Below, one piece after another: positions 39,826-50,018 of a DNA stretch of 64,000 nt. The notes under the pieces are model-generated. The model was not told the origin of the DNA. It made no database searches and saw nothing but the letters and a program-made list of their open reading frames with translations. How positions within the stretch are numbered: position 1 is the stretch's first letter; the number at the start of each line of letters is the position of its first letter. Both the position numbers and the translations under genes were made by a program. Source of the stretch: Aquamicrobium aerolatum DSM 21857 (GTDB lineage: Bacteria; Pseudomonadota; Alphaproteobacteria; Rhizobiales; Rhizobiaceae); contig NZ_FORF01000003.1 of NCBI RefSeq assembly GCF_900113935.1, positions 115,084 through 179,083 on the forward strand. The letters run 5' to 3'.

Positions 39826-42107
39826 GCTGCACTCCTTTTGCGGTTGGCGTCGGCGCGCGCCTGATCGGAACGCGAGCCGGCCACGATGGCATCGACATCA
39901 AGGATCACGGCGACCCGTCCGTCACCCAGAATGGTGGCTGCGGCAACGCCGAAGACATGGCCGTAATTGGTTTCGAGGCTTTTGATGACGACCTGCTGCT
40001 GGCCGATGATGCCATCGACGAGCAGGGCGCATTGCGACTGGTTTTCGGTCTCGACCATTACAGCGACGCTGTTGAGCGGATCGCCTTCCTCGCTGCGATA
40101 GCCCAGCACCGCGCCGACATCCAGAAGCGGCAAAAATGCGCCACGGATGGAAATAACGCGCGCATTGTCGCCCAGATTGTGCACGTCCGACGGCTTGGGC
40201 TGCAAGGTCTCGACGATGGCCGACAGCGGCACGACGAGCGTCTGGCCTGCGACCGTGACGACCATTCCGTCCAGCACAGCCAGCGTCAGCGGCAGGCTGA
40301 GGGTGAAGGTGGTGCCAAGACCGGGACGTGAGGTGATGGTGATGCGACCGCCAAGCGCCTGGATGGAGCGGCGCACGACATCCATGCCGACGCCGCGACC
40401 CGACACATCGGAAATCGCATCGGCGGTGGAAAAACCGGGGGCGAAGATCAGGTCGTCGATCTCGGCATCGGTGAGTGCGGCATCTTCCTCGATGATGCCC
40501 TTGTTCACCGCGATCTGGCGAACCCTGGCGCGATCGATGCCGGCGCCGTCGTCGGACACTTCAATGACGACCCGTCCCGAACGATGCGCGGCGATCATCC
40601 GCACGACGCCCTGTTCAGGCTTGCCCACTTTGATCCGTTCTTCCGGCGTTTCGAGCCCATGGTCGATGGCGTTGCGGATCATGTGCGTAAGCGGGTCGGC
40701 AAGCCGTTCGATGACGGTCTTGTCGACTTCGCAATTTTCGCCCTCGGTCAGAAGACGCACCGACTTGCCGGTCATGTCGGCAACTTCGCGCACGACACGC
40801 GACATGCGCTGGAAGATCGGGCGCACCGGCTGGGCGCGGATCGCCATCACCGAATCCTGGATTTCGCGCGTCAGCTGCTCAAGATCGTCAAGGCCGACCG
40901 CAACATCGGAGAGGCGGGCAATGCCGGCTTCCATGACGCGTTGGGCCAGCATCGACTGGTTGATGACAAGCTCGCCGACCAGGTCGATCAGGCGGTCGAC
41001 ACGGTCGAGATCAACGCGGATGGTCGAGCCGCCTTGCTGCGCCGCAGCTGCTGCTGGTGCGGGTTGCTGGCCAGACGAGCTGGCCGGCTGCGCTGCCTTG
41101 ACGGGCGCTTCCGGCGCGGGAATGGCTGCGACGGGCTCGATGGGCGCGGCAACGAACGCATCCGCGACAGGGGGGAGGTTCGCGACCGTTTCCTGAGCGG
41201 CGACCTGTGCAAGCACGTCGCGCACCGTTTCGGCGGCCTGTTCCTCGTCGATCCCGCTGACGCGGGTCGAAATTTCCAGATCGCAGTCGAATTCGACGAA
41301 CTCGAAGATCTCGCGCACGGCGGCTTCATCGGCATTGGCGATGCTGATGTTCCAGACGAAATAAGCGCCTTCCGGGTCCAGCTCGCTCAAGGCCGGCAGG
41401 TCGGAGCGATCGCACGACACTTCCATCTCGCCGAGGCGGCCCAGCTCGCGCAAGAGGCGCAGCGCGTCGTTGGCCTTGGCATAAAGTTCAGGCTTGGGCC
41501 GGAACCTGACGTCGATGACATGCGGGGCGGCGGCATCGGCGGCGATGAATTCATCGAAGTCGATCATGACCGGCGCAAAGCCGAATTCGTCCACGCCGGG
41601 TTCGGCAGGCGCTTCGCTGGCAAAGTCGAAGGTGACCGGCGTCGGGGCAAAGCCGAACTCGTCCGGCTCGCCGGGTGCGGCGAGGAAGGGGGCAGGTGCC
41701 GCGACCGCCACAGCCTCAGGCGCGTGTCCGCCGGCGCGGGTCAGCTCTTCGGCCATCTGCGCCACGCGGGCATGATCCATATCGCCGCCATCGCGCGAAA
41801 AGCGCACCAGATCGGCGAGAATGTCGGCAGAACGCAGCATCAGCTTGATGATCTGCGGCGAGCTGTCGACGGTGCCGCTGCGCATCCCGTCGAGCGTGGT
41901 CTCGAAAGTGTGGGCAAAGCGCACCAGTTCGTCCAGACCGAACGCGCCGGCCCCGCCCTTGATCGAGTGGACGGCGCGGAAGACGGCGTTGATCGTTTCA
42001 AGGTCGCCTTCTTCGCGCTCGATCGTCAGAAGCCCGTCTTCAAGCTCTGCGAGTTGCTCCTCGCACTCCTGGAAGAAGGTCTGCTTGATGGCTGCCATCG
42101 TATCCAT
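39822..42107 (-). CDS. cheA: Chemotaxis histidine kinase CheA
   Basis: The 761-residue kinase has a P1 domain with phosphorylated H47 (AVHSIKGGAGAFG), a linker with two copies of DEFGFAP (about residues 149-155 and 173-179), a P2-like region (about 205-290), a Pro/Ala linker, the P3 dimer helix (DRLIDLVGELVINQSMLAQ), the P4 ATPase (IRNAIDHGLETPEER, SDDGAGID, GRGVGMDVV) and a C-terminal CheW-like P5 domain. It phosphorylates the CheY proteins and CheB. It follows cheS-cheY and overlaps cheW. Confidence 0.96.
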   Translation of the reverse strand: MDTMAAIKQTFFQECEEQLAELEDGLLTIEREEGDLETINAVFRAVHSIKGGAGAFGLDELVRFAHTFETTLDGMRSGTVDSSPQIIKLMLRSADILADLVRFSRDGGDMDHARVAQMAEELTRAGGHAPEAVAVAAPAPFLAAPGEPDEFGFAPTPVTFDFASEAPAEPGVDEFGFAPVMIDFDEFIAADAAAPHVIDVRFRPKPELYAKANDALRLLRELGRLGEMEVSCDRSDLPALSELDPEGAYFVWNISIANADEAAVREIFEFVEFDCDLEISTRVSGIDEEQAAETVRDVLAQVAAQETVANLPPVADAFVAAPIEPVAAIPAPEAPVKAAQPASSSGQQPAPAAAAAQQGGSTIRVDLDRVDRLIDLVGELVINQSMLAQRVMEAGIARLSDVAVGLDDLEQLTREIQDSVMAIRAQPVRPIFQRMSRVVREVADMTGKSVRLLTEGENCEVDKTVIERLADPLTHMIRNAIDHGLETPEERIKVGKPEQGVVRMIAAHRSGRVVIEVSDDGAGIDRARVRQIAVNKGIIEEDAALTDAEIDDLIFAPGFSTADAISDVSGRGVGMDVVRRSIQALGGRITITSRPGLGTTFTLSLPLTLAVLDGMVVTVAGQTLVVPLSAIVETLQPKPSDVHNLGDNARVISIRGAFLPLLDVGAVLGYRSEEGDPLNSVAVMVETENQSQCALLVDGIIGQQQVVIKSLETNYGHVFGVAAATILGDGRVAVILDVDAIVAGSRSDQARADANRKRSAA

Positions 42108-42130
42108 GAGACGTCTCTCTTTTTCGCAGG

Positions 42131-42496
42131 TCAGGCGGCGACGCGGTTGATCGCCGACACGAGCTTGACCGGGTCGAACGGCTTGATGATCCAGCCGCTG
42201 GCCCCGGCACGGCGCGCGCGCTCCTTCTTGTCGTCCACGCTTTCGGTGGTCAGCACGAGGATCGGCACGGCGCGATATTTGTCGCTGCCGCGCACCGCCT
42301 CGATGAAGCCGAAGCCATCCATGCGCGGCATGTTGATGTCGGTGATGATGACGTCGGGAGTGCAGCTTTCCAGCACCTCAAGGCCGTGCACGCCATCTTC
42401 GGCCTGAAACACTTCCATGCCGGCATCGACAAGCGCGGCCTTCAACATTTCGCGGATCGTCCGCGAATCATCAACGGTCAGGATGGTCATGGCCAT
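42131..42496 (-). CDS. cheY: Chemotaxis response regulator CheY (cheS-proximal copy)
   Basis: The 121-residue receiver has DD at 9-10, phosphoacceptor D53 in IITDINMPRMDG, Thr-Thr in VLTTES and Lys in IIKPFDP. Position between cheS and cheA matches the CheY1 phosphate sink of S. meliloti, which drains phosphoryl groups from CheA; this role is inferred from gene order. The ATG is 3 bases after the cheS stop, with another ATG two codons later. Confidence 0.93.
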   Translation of the reverse strand: MAMTILTVDDSRTIREMLKAALVDAGMEVFQAEDGVHGLEVLESCTPDVIITDINMPRMDGFGFIEAVRGSDKYRAVPILVLTTESVDDKKERARRAGASGWIIKPFDPVKLVSAINRVAA

Positions 42497-42499
42497 GAG

Positions 42500-42787
42500 T
42501 CAGTGATTCCTTGACGAAAAATCAGACAGGTCGAGCCCTGCAAGCCGAACTGCATCGGAAAACGGAGCGGAAGGTGCGCTGAGGGTGAAATCGGCGCCGT
42601 CGGCGTGCCAGGTCGCTGCCGCCGACAGCAGAACCTGGAGGCATTGAGCCCCCACGCGCTCGATCTGCGACGCGTCGATGGCGACATCCCTGCCACGCAA
42701 CGCCAGCAGTTCTGTTGCCAGCGGAATGGCAGCCTTGATGTCGAGCTCGGATGGAAGCGTCATGCTTCCGGCGGCGGCGATCCCCAT
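42500..42787 (-). CDS. cheS: STAS-domain protein CheS-like
   Basis: The 95-residue protein is a single STAS domain: a LPSELDIKAAIPLATELL helix-strand start and VAIDASQIERVGAQCLQVLL around the conserved loop, where an anti-sigma-antagonist Ser/Thr would be. In S. meliloti the similarly sized CheS, encoded between the receptor and cheY1, binds CheA and speeds loss of phosphate from CheY1. Size and gene order here are the same. It begins 12 bases after the receptor stop behind GAGAGGGG. MTLPSELD at 42763 is a possible shorter start. Confidence 0.82.
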   Translation of the reverse strand: MGIAAAGSMTLPSELDIKAAIPLATELLALRGRDVAIDASQIERVGAQCLQVLLSAAATWHADGADFTLSAPSAPFSDAVRLAGLDLSDFSSRNH

Positions 42788-42799
42788 TGCCCCTCTCCC

Positions 42800-44401
42800 T
42801 TAAAACTCTTCCCAGTCATTGGTGTCCGCAACAGCCGCCATGGCGAGCGCGTTGGCACCGACGCTTCGCACGGCGGTTGCGCGCTGCACGGCGGGTTTTG
42901 GCTCGCGAGACGGGGCAGCTGCAGAAGCGTGGCGCGGGCCGGCATCCAGCACGAATGCGGTGACGCCTTCAGCCAGGGTGTTGGCCTCGCTGCGCAGCGA
43001 ATGAACCGCAGCCGTCGTCTGCTCGACCATCGCCGCATTCTGCTGCGTGCCCTGGTCCATTTCGCTGACCGCCTTGTTGATGTCGCTCAGGCCCTGCGAT
43101 TGCTCGCGCGACGAGGACGCGATGCCGGCGACGAGCTGGTCGATTTCGATGACGCTGTTGATGATGCGTTCCGACACTTCGCCGGTCTCGGCCATCAGCT
43201 TGACGCCCTGCTCGACCTGGTTCGAACTGGTCGAGATCAGGGTCTTGATCTGCTTGGCAGCTTCTGCCGAACGCTGGGCCAGCGCCCGCACCTCGGAGGC
43301 GACCACGGCAAAGCCACGTCCGGCATCGCCGGCACGGGCGGCCTCGACGCCGGCATTGAGCGCGAGCAGGTTGGTCTGGAACGCGATCTCGTCGATGACG
43401 CCGATGATCTGCGAAATCTCCTGCGACGACTGGGCGATCTCGCTGATGGCGCGGACGGCGTTCTGGACAATCTCGCCGGAATGGTTGGCTTCGTTGCGGG
43501 TCGAGACGACCTTCGCCGCGGCCTGGGAGGCACCGTCGGCGGCGCTGCGCACGCTCTGCGTCAGCTGGTTCAAAGCGGCGGCGGTCTGTTCGAGACGCAT
43601 CGCCTGATGTTCGGTGCGGCGCGACAGGTCGTCGGCAGCGCGACCGACCTCTTCAGAGCTGGAGCCGATGCTGTCGGCTGAGGTGGCAACGTCGCGCAAG
43701 GTGCGGGCGAGTGCCTCGGCAGTATGATTGAAGTCGACCTCCAGCTGCCTGAATTCGGGCGGCAGACCCTCCAGGCGGGTCGACAAATCGCCCTCCGCGA
43801 TCCTCGACAGAGCGACCGTGATGGAGGCGATGGCTTGAGTGCGACGCTGATCGGCTTCGGCATTGGCGGCTTCGATCTGGTGACGACGCGCCTCGAGCGC
43901 CTCAAGGTAGGTCGAGATCGCCAGATCCATGTCGAGCATGATCGCCTTGACCAGCGCGGAAATCGACGCACCCATGGTTTCAGGCGTGCTGGCGCGAGAA
44001 AGAAGGCGCGGCCACTGCTCCTTGATCACGGCCTTGACGAGTTGCTCGGCGACCAGCGCATAGCCGCCGATATACCAGGTCGGTTCCAGTCCGATACGGG
44101 CGTGGACATTGCCGATGTTGCGGACTGCGGCCTCGTAGCTCTCACCGTAACTGGCCTCGGCGATGCCGGTCCAATGGGTTTCCTGACGGCTCTTGGCGCT
44201 GCCAATCTGGGCTTCGGACGAAAAGAATGCAGCGGTCTGAGGAACAGCGCGGACTTTGTCGTAGAACACCGCCAGTGCAGGACCGATGTTGCGCTCCAGC
44301 GAGGGCTTCAGTTCGCGCAGCTTTTGGCGCGCGGCGTCGTCCATACCAATAAAATTCAGACGGTCTTCGAGGGAGACCGATTTCGCAGCTGAGGCGACCA
44401 T
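42800..44401 (-). CDS. Globin-coupled chemoreceptor (protoglobin domain MCP, IcpA/HemAT-like)
   Basis: The 533-residue receptor has no membrane helix. Residues 1 to about 165 form a globin sensor domain of the HemAT type, with the proximal heme histidine likely H100 in [22 protein letters not shown]-like linker ([14 protein letters not shown]) and a signalling hairpin with [27 protein letters not shown] follow. It ends DWEEF, a CheR-tethering-type pentapeptide. Cytoplasmic globin-coupled receptors usually sense oxygen, so aerotaxis is likely, in keeping with the cbb3 and FNR genes in this window. It leads the minus-strand che operon as icpA does in S. meliloti. Confidence 0.92.
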   Translation of the reverse strand: MVASAAKSVSLEDRLNFIGMDDAARQKLRELKPSLERNIGPALAVFYDKVRAVPQTAAFFSSEAQIGSAKSRQETHWTGIAEASYGESYEAAVRNIGNVHARIGLEPTWYIGGYALVAEQLVKAVIKEQWPRLLSRASTPETMGASISALVKAIMLDMDLAISTYLEALEARRHQIEAANAEADQRRTQAIASITVALSRIAEGDLSTRLEGLPPEFRQLEVDFNHTAEALARTLRDVATSADSIGSSSEEVGRAADDLSRRTEHQAMRLEQTAAALNQLTQSVRSAADGASQAAAKVVSTRNEANHSGEIVQNAVRAISEIAQSSQEISQIIGVIDEIAFQTNLLALNAGVEAARAGDAGRGFAVVASEVRALAQRSAEAAKQIKTLISTSSNQVEQGVKLMAETGEVSERIINSVIEIDQLVAGIASSSREQSQGLSDINKAVSEMDQGTQQNAAMVEQTTAAVHSLRSEANTLAEGVTAFVLDAGPRHASAAAPSREPKPAVQRATAVRSVGANALAMAAVADTNDWEEF

Positions 44402-44613
44402 CGACAGATTCCCGAACCGCAGGGGATGCGGCCATGCACTGGATCAGAAAAGGCTGTACATTCCGGTCGTGCCGGATCGGTAGCGCGGCATCATGCCTTT
44501 GGTGACCCCCACCAAGCTCCACCTGTCACACTAGGTGGCATAGGTTTCGGCCGTCTTAACGGGAAGGGATTTTGCAGGGGGGCGGCTGTGGACAGCGGGC
44601 AGTCGCGGCAGAC

Positions 44614-44641
44614 GGAAACGCCATCGTTTAATGGCGTTTCC
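44614..44641. terminator. Hairpin downstream of ridA
   Basis: GGAAACGCCAT (44614-44624) and ATGGCGTTTCC (44631-44641) form a perfect 11-bp stem 18 bases after the ridA stop. No T run follows on either strand. The rest of the 258-base gap (44402-44659) should hold the promoter of the globin-coupled receptor operon; no gene is seen. Confidence 0.55.
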
Positions 44642-44659
44642 AGGGTCGCACGGACGGGA

Positions 44660-45007
44660 TCAGGCGTTCTGGGCCGCGACGATGATGATCTCGACCTTGT
44701 ACTTGTCAGCGGCCAGACGGGATTCGCCGGTGGCGCGGGCAGGCGTGTTGCCGGCGGGCACCCAGGCGTCCCATGCCGCGTTCATCTCAGCGAAGTCGCT
44801 CATGTCGGCCAGCCAGATCTGCGCCGACAGGATGCGCTCCTTCGAGGAGTTGCTCAGCGCCAGCAGGCGGTCGATCTGGGCAAGGATTGCCTCAGTCTGT
44901 GCCTTGACGGTGTCGCCTTCGCCAATCTGGCCAGCAAGGTAGACGACGCCGTTGTGGATGTTGGCCTGGCTCATGCGCGGGCCGATTTCGTGGCGGACAA
45001 TGTCCAT
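44660..45007 (-). CDS. RidA/YjgF-family protein
   Basis: The 115-residue protein is of the Rid family (COG0251), with VYLAGQIGEG, a long helix region ILAQIDRLLALSNSSKERIL and the end AADKYKVEIIIVAAQNA. The arginine needed for imine hydrolysis in canonical RidA appears in TPARATGESRLA. Rid proteins clear reactive enamines and imines from PLP enzymes; this looks like a Rid subfamily rather than housekeeping RidA. AGGAG lies 6 bases before ATG 45007. It is 61 bases downstream of a lysR gene on the same strand. Confidence 0.85.
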   Translation of the reverse strand: MDIVRHEIGPRMSQANIHNGVVYLAGQIGEGDTVKAQTEAILAQIDRLLALSNSSKERILSAQIWLADMSDFAEMNAAWDAWVPAGNTPARATGESRLAADKYKVEIIIVAAQNA

Positions 45008-45068
45008 GAGTGCTCCTTTGGTTGAAAGTTGGAATGTTGTATGGGCTTCGCCGACCCGCAGCAATGGC

Positions 45069-45950
45069 TCAGGCAAACACCGCGCGTTCGGCCTCGACCG
45101 TGGCGGCGATGAAGGATGAGACGACCTGAACGCGGCGCAAGGGTCGCACCGTTTCGTGGTAGACCAGCCAGTAGGCGCGCCGGATCGGCGGGGCGACCGG
45201 CAGCAGAACCAGATCGTCGTGCACCCGCGCAATATAGGAATGGAGAATGCCGATTCCCGCGCCGGAACGGACCGCCTCGACCTGACCAAGCGCCGACGAG
45301 ACGGCGAAATTGGCCTGCCAGTCGGGCATGATCTCCGGCCCGTAGTCGAGTGACAGGCTGATCAGCAGGTCGGCGACATAGCCGATGAGGCGGTGGCGTT
45401 TGAGGTCGGCGATGCTCTGCGGAACGCCGTTGCGTTTGAGGTAGTCCCTCGAAGCGTAGAGCGACAGCGAATAGTCGACCAGCTTGCCGGCAATCAGGCG
45501 GCCTTCGGTCGGTCGCTCGACAGTGATCGCGATGTCGGCCTCGCGCCGCGACAGCGAGAAGGATCGCGGCACCGGCACCAGCTGGATCGCCAGATCGGGA
45601 TATTGCTCGGTCAGCACACCGAGCCGCGACGCAAGGAAGGAAACGCCGAAGCCATCAGGCGCTCCGATCCGCACGACGCCGGAAATCTCGTCGCCTTCAC
45701 CGACGATCTCGGCGCGGGCCGCGATCATGTCGGCTTCGATGCGTTCGGCGACGCTGAGAAAGCGCTCGCCCTCGGTGGTCAGCTCCGAGCCGGTGGTGAG
45801 GCGGCGGAACAGCTTGGCGCCGAGCGCGCGCTCAAGCGCGGCAATCCGGCGTGACACCGTGGCGTGGTTCAGTTCAAGCCGCCGCGCCGCCCCCAGAATC
45901 TGACCCGCACGCGCTACGGCGAGAAAAATGCGAACATCGTCCCAGTTCAT
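45069..45950 (-). CDS. LysR-family transcription regulator
   Basis: The 293-residue protein has an N-terminal winged helix (WDDVRIFLAVARAGQILGAARRLELNHATVSRRIAALE) and a substrate-binding domain (about 90-290). ATG 45950 has GGAG 6 bases upstream; sequence before it belongs to the intergenic region. It is divergent from mmsA and followed by a Rid gene, so regulation of mmsA and of itself is likely. The inducer is unknown, possibly a valine or inositol breakdown product. Confidence 0.9.
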   Translation of the reverse strand: MNWDDVRIFLAVARAGQILGAARRLELNHATVSRRIAALERALGAKLFRRLTTGSELTTEGERFLSVAERIEADMIAARAEIVGEGDEISGVVRIGAPDGFGVSFLASRLGVLTEQYPDLAIQLVPVPRSFSLSRREADIAITVERPTEGRLIAGKLVDYSLSLYASRDYLKRNGVPQSIADLKRHRLIGYVADLLISLSLDYGPEIMPDWQANFAVSSALGQVEAVRSGAGIGILHSYIARVHDDLVLLPVAPPIRRAYWLVYHETVRPLRRVQVVSSFIAATVEAERAVFA

Positions 45951-45970
45951 CAGCGGCTCCCGATTGCGTA

Positions 45971-45981
45971 TTTGCAGCAAA
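45971..45981. promoter_or_regulatory. Possible LysR operator between lysR and mmsA
   Basis: The 149-base divergent region contains TTTGC-a-GCAAA 20 bases from the lysR start, and two copies of TTGCGTA (near 45964 and 46022). These could belong to a LysR site, but the T-N11-A assignment is not firm. Confidence 0.33.
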
Positions 45982-46099
45982 TGATGATCTGAACTGAAAG
46001 TCCATCTATTTTTGCACAACGGTTGCGTAATTGATCGCGTTGCATTGCACCGGCGGAAGCGGGACAATGTGATGGAAATTCAACGCTGGGAGAGACACC

Positions 46100-47596
<1,497 letters not shown>

Positions 47597-47632
47597 TCCC
47601 GACGGGATCGTTTATGCAAAGATGAAATGCAG

Positions 47633-47660
47633 GGCCCGGCGCAAGTCGGGCCTTGTCTTT
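47633..47660 (+). terminator. Terminator after mmsA
   Basis: GGCCCG (47633-47638) pairs with CGGGCC (47647-47652), followed by TTGTCTTTTT. A second small hairpin, GATCCC-gac-GGGATC, lies at 47595-47609 right at the stop codon. Confidence 0.65.
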
Positions 47661-47796
47661 TTCGCTCAATCGCGATGAATTTTGATCGTTTCTGCTGCAG
47701 CCTTGCCTGTCTGTCTTTTGACTTCCGCAGTATTCATTGTTTCAATACACATAACTGTCATATTTGATGGCTTGAAACGGGGGGTGCTGCCAGGCG

Positions 47797-49479
47797 ATGC
47801 TGAAGACGATCACGTCCGTTCTGCGTCTTCTGGCGTGGCCTGTCACCGTTGGCATAGTTGCGATCATCGCGCTTGTGGCGCTGAGCCGGCTGGAAAACGA
47901 TCTGCGTTCGGCGCTGTTTGCGCTGTGCGGGATCGGCCTGCTTGCAGCTCTGTTGCTGGTGGCGAGCCGACGAATTGCGTTCTCCGTCTATTCAGCGTTG
48001 GCGCTTGGTTTGCTCGTTGCGTTGCCCTCGATGGTGAAGGCGCGGATGACCGGCATGAGCCTGCACAGTTTCGATCTGGCACTGCTTGCCGATCCGCAGA
48101 TGCTGAGATTCTTTCTGACCGGATTTGGCGCTTATGCCGTGCCGGTGCTTGCCATCGCAGCCTGCATGATCGCCGCGATGACGCTGATTTACCGCTTCGA
48201 GCAGCCGATGAAACTGAAAGTGAAACACGCGGTGCTGCTGGTGGCCGCGCCCTTGCTGATGGTTCCGCTGGCGTTGCCGGGCTGGGCTTCAGAGGGCAGC
48301 TATCTTTTCCAGGGTCGCCACATCTCTGCTTTGATGGTGTCGCTGCGGGAGTTGCCGGAACTGTGGGCCGATCATCCGCTGACGGCGCGGGTCAAGCGGG
48401 TGGCGGGTGTCGAGCCGTACGACGCGGCGTTCCAATGCGACGTGCAGGCGCGCAAGCCGGATGTGGTGATCGTGCATGCGGAATCGCAATTGCCGCCCGA
48501 GTGGATGGGAGCTGCACCGATCGCGGCATTGCGCGACACGTTCAAGTCGCAGGACGGCGTCGTTCACCGATTTGGCACCGAAACCTATGGCGGCGGGTCA
48601 TGGATCACCGTGTCGAGCGTCATGGCTGGCCTGTCAGGCGCTGATTTCGGACGGATGCGGCAGTTCATTGCCAAATCACTGGTCGGCAATGTGCGCGCGA
48701 GCGTTCCGGAAATTCTGGCGCAATGCGGCTATGACACAACCGCACTGCTCGGCATGGCCTATGATCAATTCTCGCTGGGGCCTCTGCTGACCAGCCTCGG
48801 TATCGAAGAGGTTCACGATCCCGCCGAGGTGGGAATTGCCTCGATGTCGGCGCGCGACGCGCTGTATTTCGATGCGGCGCTGAAGCGGCTGCAAGAGAAG
48901 CGTGCCGCCTCCGCACGAGCACAGTTCCTTTATGTCGAAACCATGTTTACCCACTCGCCCTATGACGAGACGCTGGAGCCGGAGATGGTACTCGACGGTG
49001 AGCCGTTCAGCGCCGATCCGGTCGAGAACGAGTATTTGCGCCGGCTGGTGATTGCGCGTCACGATCTTGATGCCTTCAAGGAGCAGATCGCCAAGGATTC
49101 CGGTCCCAACGGTACCATCGTGCTGGAATATGGCGATCATCGCCCGATGGTCGAACTCGATAGCGGGACGGTTCAGCTCGCCGATTGGCGGTCCGACGCC
49201 TATGACACCTATTTCTCGTTCAGGGATTACGGTGCTGCGACCCGCCCGCTGGTCGCACCGCAACGGATGGATGCGGCGTTTCTTGGCTATTGGCTGATCG
49301 AGGCGGGCGGCATCGCCAAAGGCGGGATCATCGACGACATGGCGCAGCTGCGCGAGCGCTGTGGCGGACGGTTTCATCTGTGCGATGATGCCGGGGCGGC
49401 AGATGCAGTTCTGAGCCGGCGCGTCGAATCAGGACTGCTCACCTTGCGCCCGCTCGCCGGAAATTCGGCCACCAACTGA
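47797..49479 (+). CDS. Membrane sulfatase/phosphotransferase-like protein (LtaS/EptA superfamily)
   Basis: The 560-residue protein has four or five N-terminal membrane helices (within residues 10-175) and a periplasmic alkaline-phosphatase-superfamily domain. Metal-site motifs are visible: VVIVHAESQ, GTETYGGGSW with a likely nucleophile Ser, FLYVETMFTHSPY and VLEYGDHRPM. Relatives add phosphoglycerol or phosphoethanolamine groups to glycans or lipids, or are sulfatases; which applies is unknown. It stands alone between mmsA and a small exported protein. The promoter region before it (47661-47796) contains a TTGACT that could be a -35 element. Confidence 0.82.
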   Translation: MLKTITSVLRLLAWPVTVGIVAIIALVALSRLENDLRSALFALCGIGLLAALLLVASRRIAFSVYSALALGLLVALPSMVKARMTGMSLHSFDLALLADPQMLRFFLTGFGAYAVPVLAIAACMIAAMTLIYRFEQPMKLKVKHAVLLVAAPLLMVPLALPGWASEGSYLFQGRHISALMVSLRELPELWADHPLTARVKRVAGVEPYDAAFQCDVQARKPDVVIVHAESQLPPEWMGAAPIAALRDTFKSQDGVVHRFGTETYGGGSWITVSSVMAGLSGADFGRMRQFIAKSLVGNVRASVPEILAQCGYDTTALLGMAYDQFSLGPLLTSLGIEEVHDPAEVGIASMSARDALYFDAALKRLQEKRAASARAQFLYVETMFTHSPYDETLEPEMVLDGEPFSADPVENEYLRRLVIARHDLDAFKEQIAKDSGPNGTIVLEYGDHRPMVELDSGTVQLADWRSDAYDTYFSFRDYGAATRPLVAPQRMDAAFLGYWLIEAGGIAKGGIIDDMAQLRERCGGRFHLCDDAGAADAVLSRRVESGLLTLRPLAGNSATN

Positions 49480-49653
49480 TCTGTCAGGCCATCTGCAAGT
49501 GGCGTTGAGGGCGTGCGTTTTTTTTTGGCGTCAGGGCGGCATTTCATGGAACGAAGTCGGCCTCGGCGAATTTCTTGGACATGCCCGAATGATCGGGCCG
49601 CAAGATTCAACGAGCCGGCTAACAAGGACCAGATGCCGGCACAGGAGGCTGTC

Positions 49654-50016
49654 ATGGCGCGCGTTCCGCTGCTCTACACCGCAATCACCGGCATGATGCT
49701 TTTCGCATCGCCGCTGGCTTCGGCGACTGACAATCAGGCGGCACGACTTCCCGCAGTGGCGCAGGCTTTCCAGCAAAGCGAACCGGACAGCGCGATGTGC
49801 GGCGCGCGCACCGACGTGTTGAACGAACTCGCCCAGCAATTCCGTGAAAAGCCGATGGCTGTCGGTCAGATCGACAGCAGCGCGGTGGTCGAGATCCTCG
49901 TCTCCGACAGCGGCAGCTGGACGATCATTGCGACCGGCACCGATGGCCAGAGCTGCATCGTCTCGACCGGTGAGGGCTTCCAGAGCACCATGCTGGTGCG
50001 CGGCGTCGACGCCTGA
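49654..50016 (+). CDS. Small exported protein, function unknown
   Basis: The 120-residue protein has a clear signal peptide (MARVPLLYTAITGMMLFASPLASA, cleavage near residue 24). The mature part of about 96 residues has two cysteines (in AMCGARTDVL and QSCIVSTGEGF) that could form a disulfide, and a pattern seen in unnamed rhizobial periplasmic proteins: WTIIATGTDGQSCIVSTGEGF. ATG 49654 has AGGAGG with ideal spacing, so longer in-frame starts at 49513 and 49633 are rejected. It converges on the GntR gene, stops 2 bases apart. Confidence 0.78.
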   Translation: MARVPLLYTAITGMMLFASPLASATDNQAARLPAVAQAFQQSEPDSAMCGARTDVLNELAQQFREKPMAVGQIDSSAVVEILVSDSGSWTIIATGTDGQSCIVSTGEGFQSTMLVRGVDA

Positions 50017-50018
50017 TT

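Noticed and set aside
40584-42407. 607-codon plus-strand frame opposite cheA
   Set aside because: cheA on the minus strand has all five domains; the opposite frame is a shadow.
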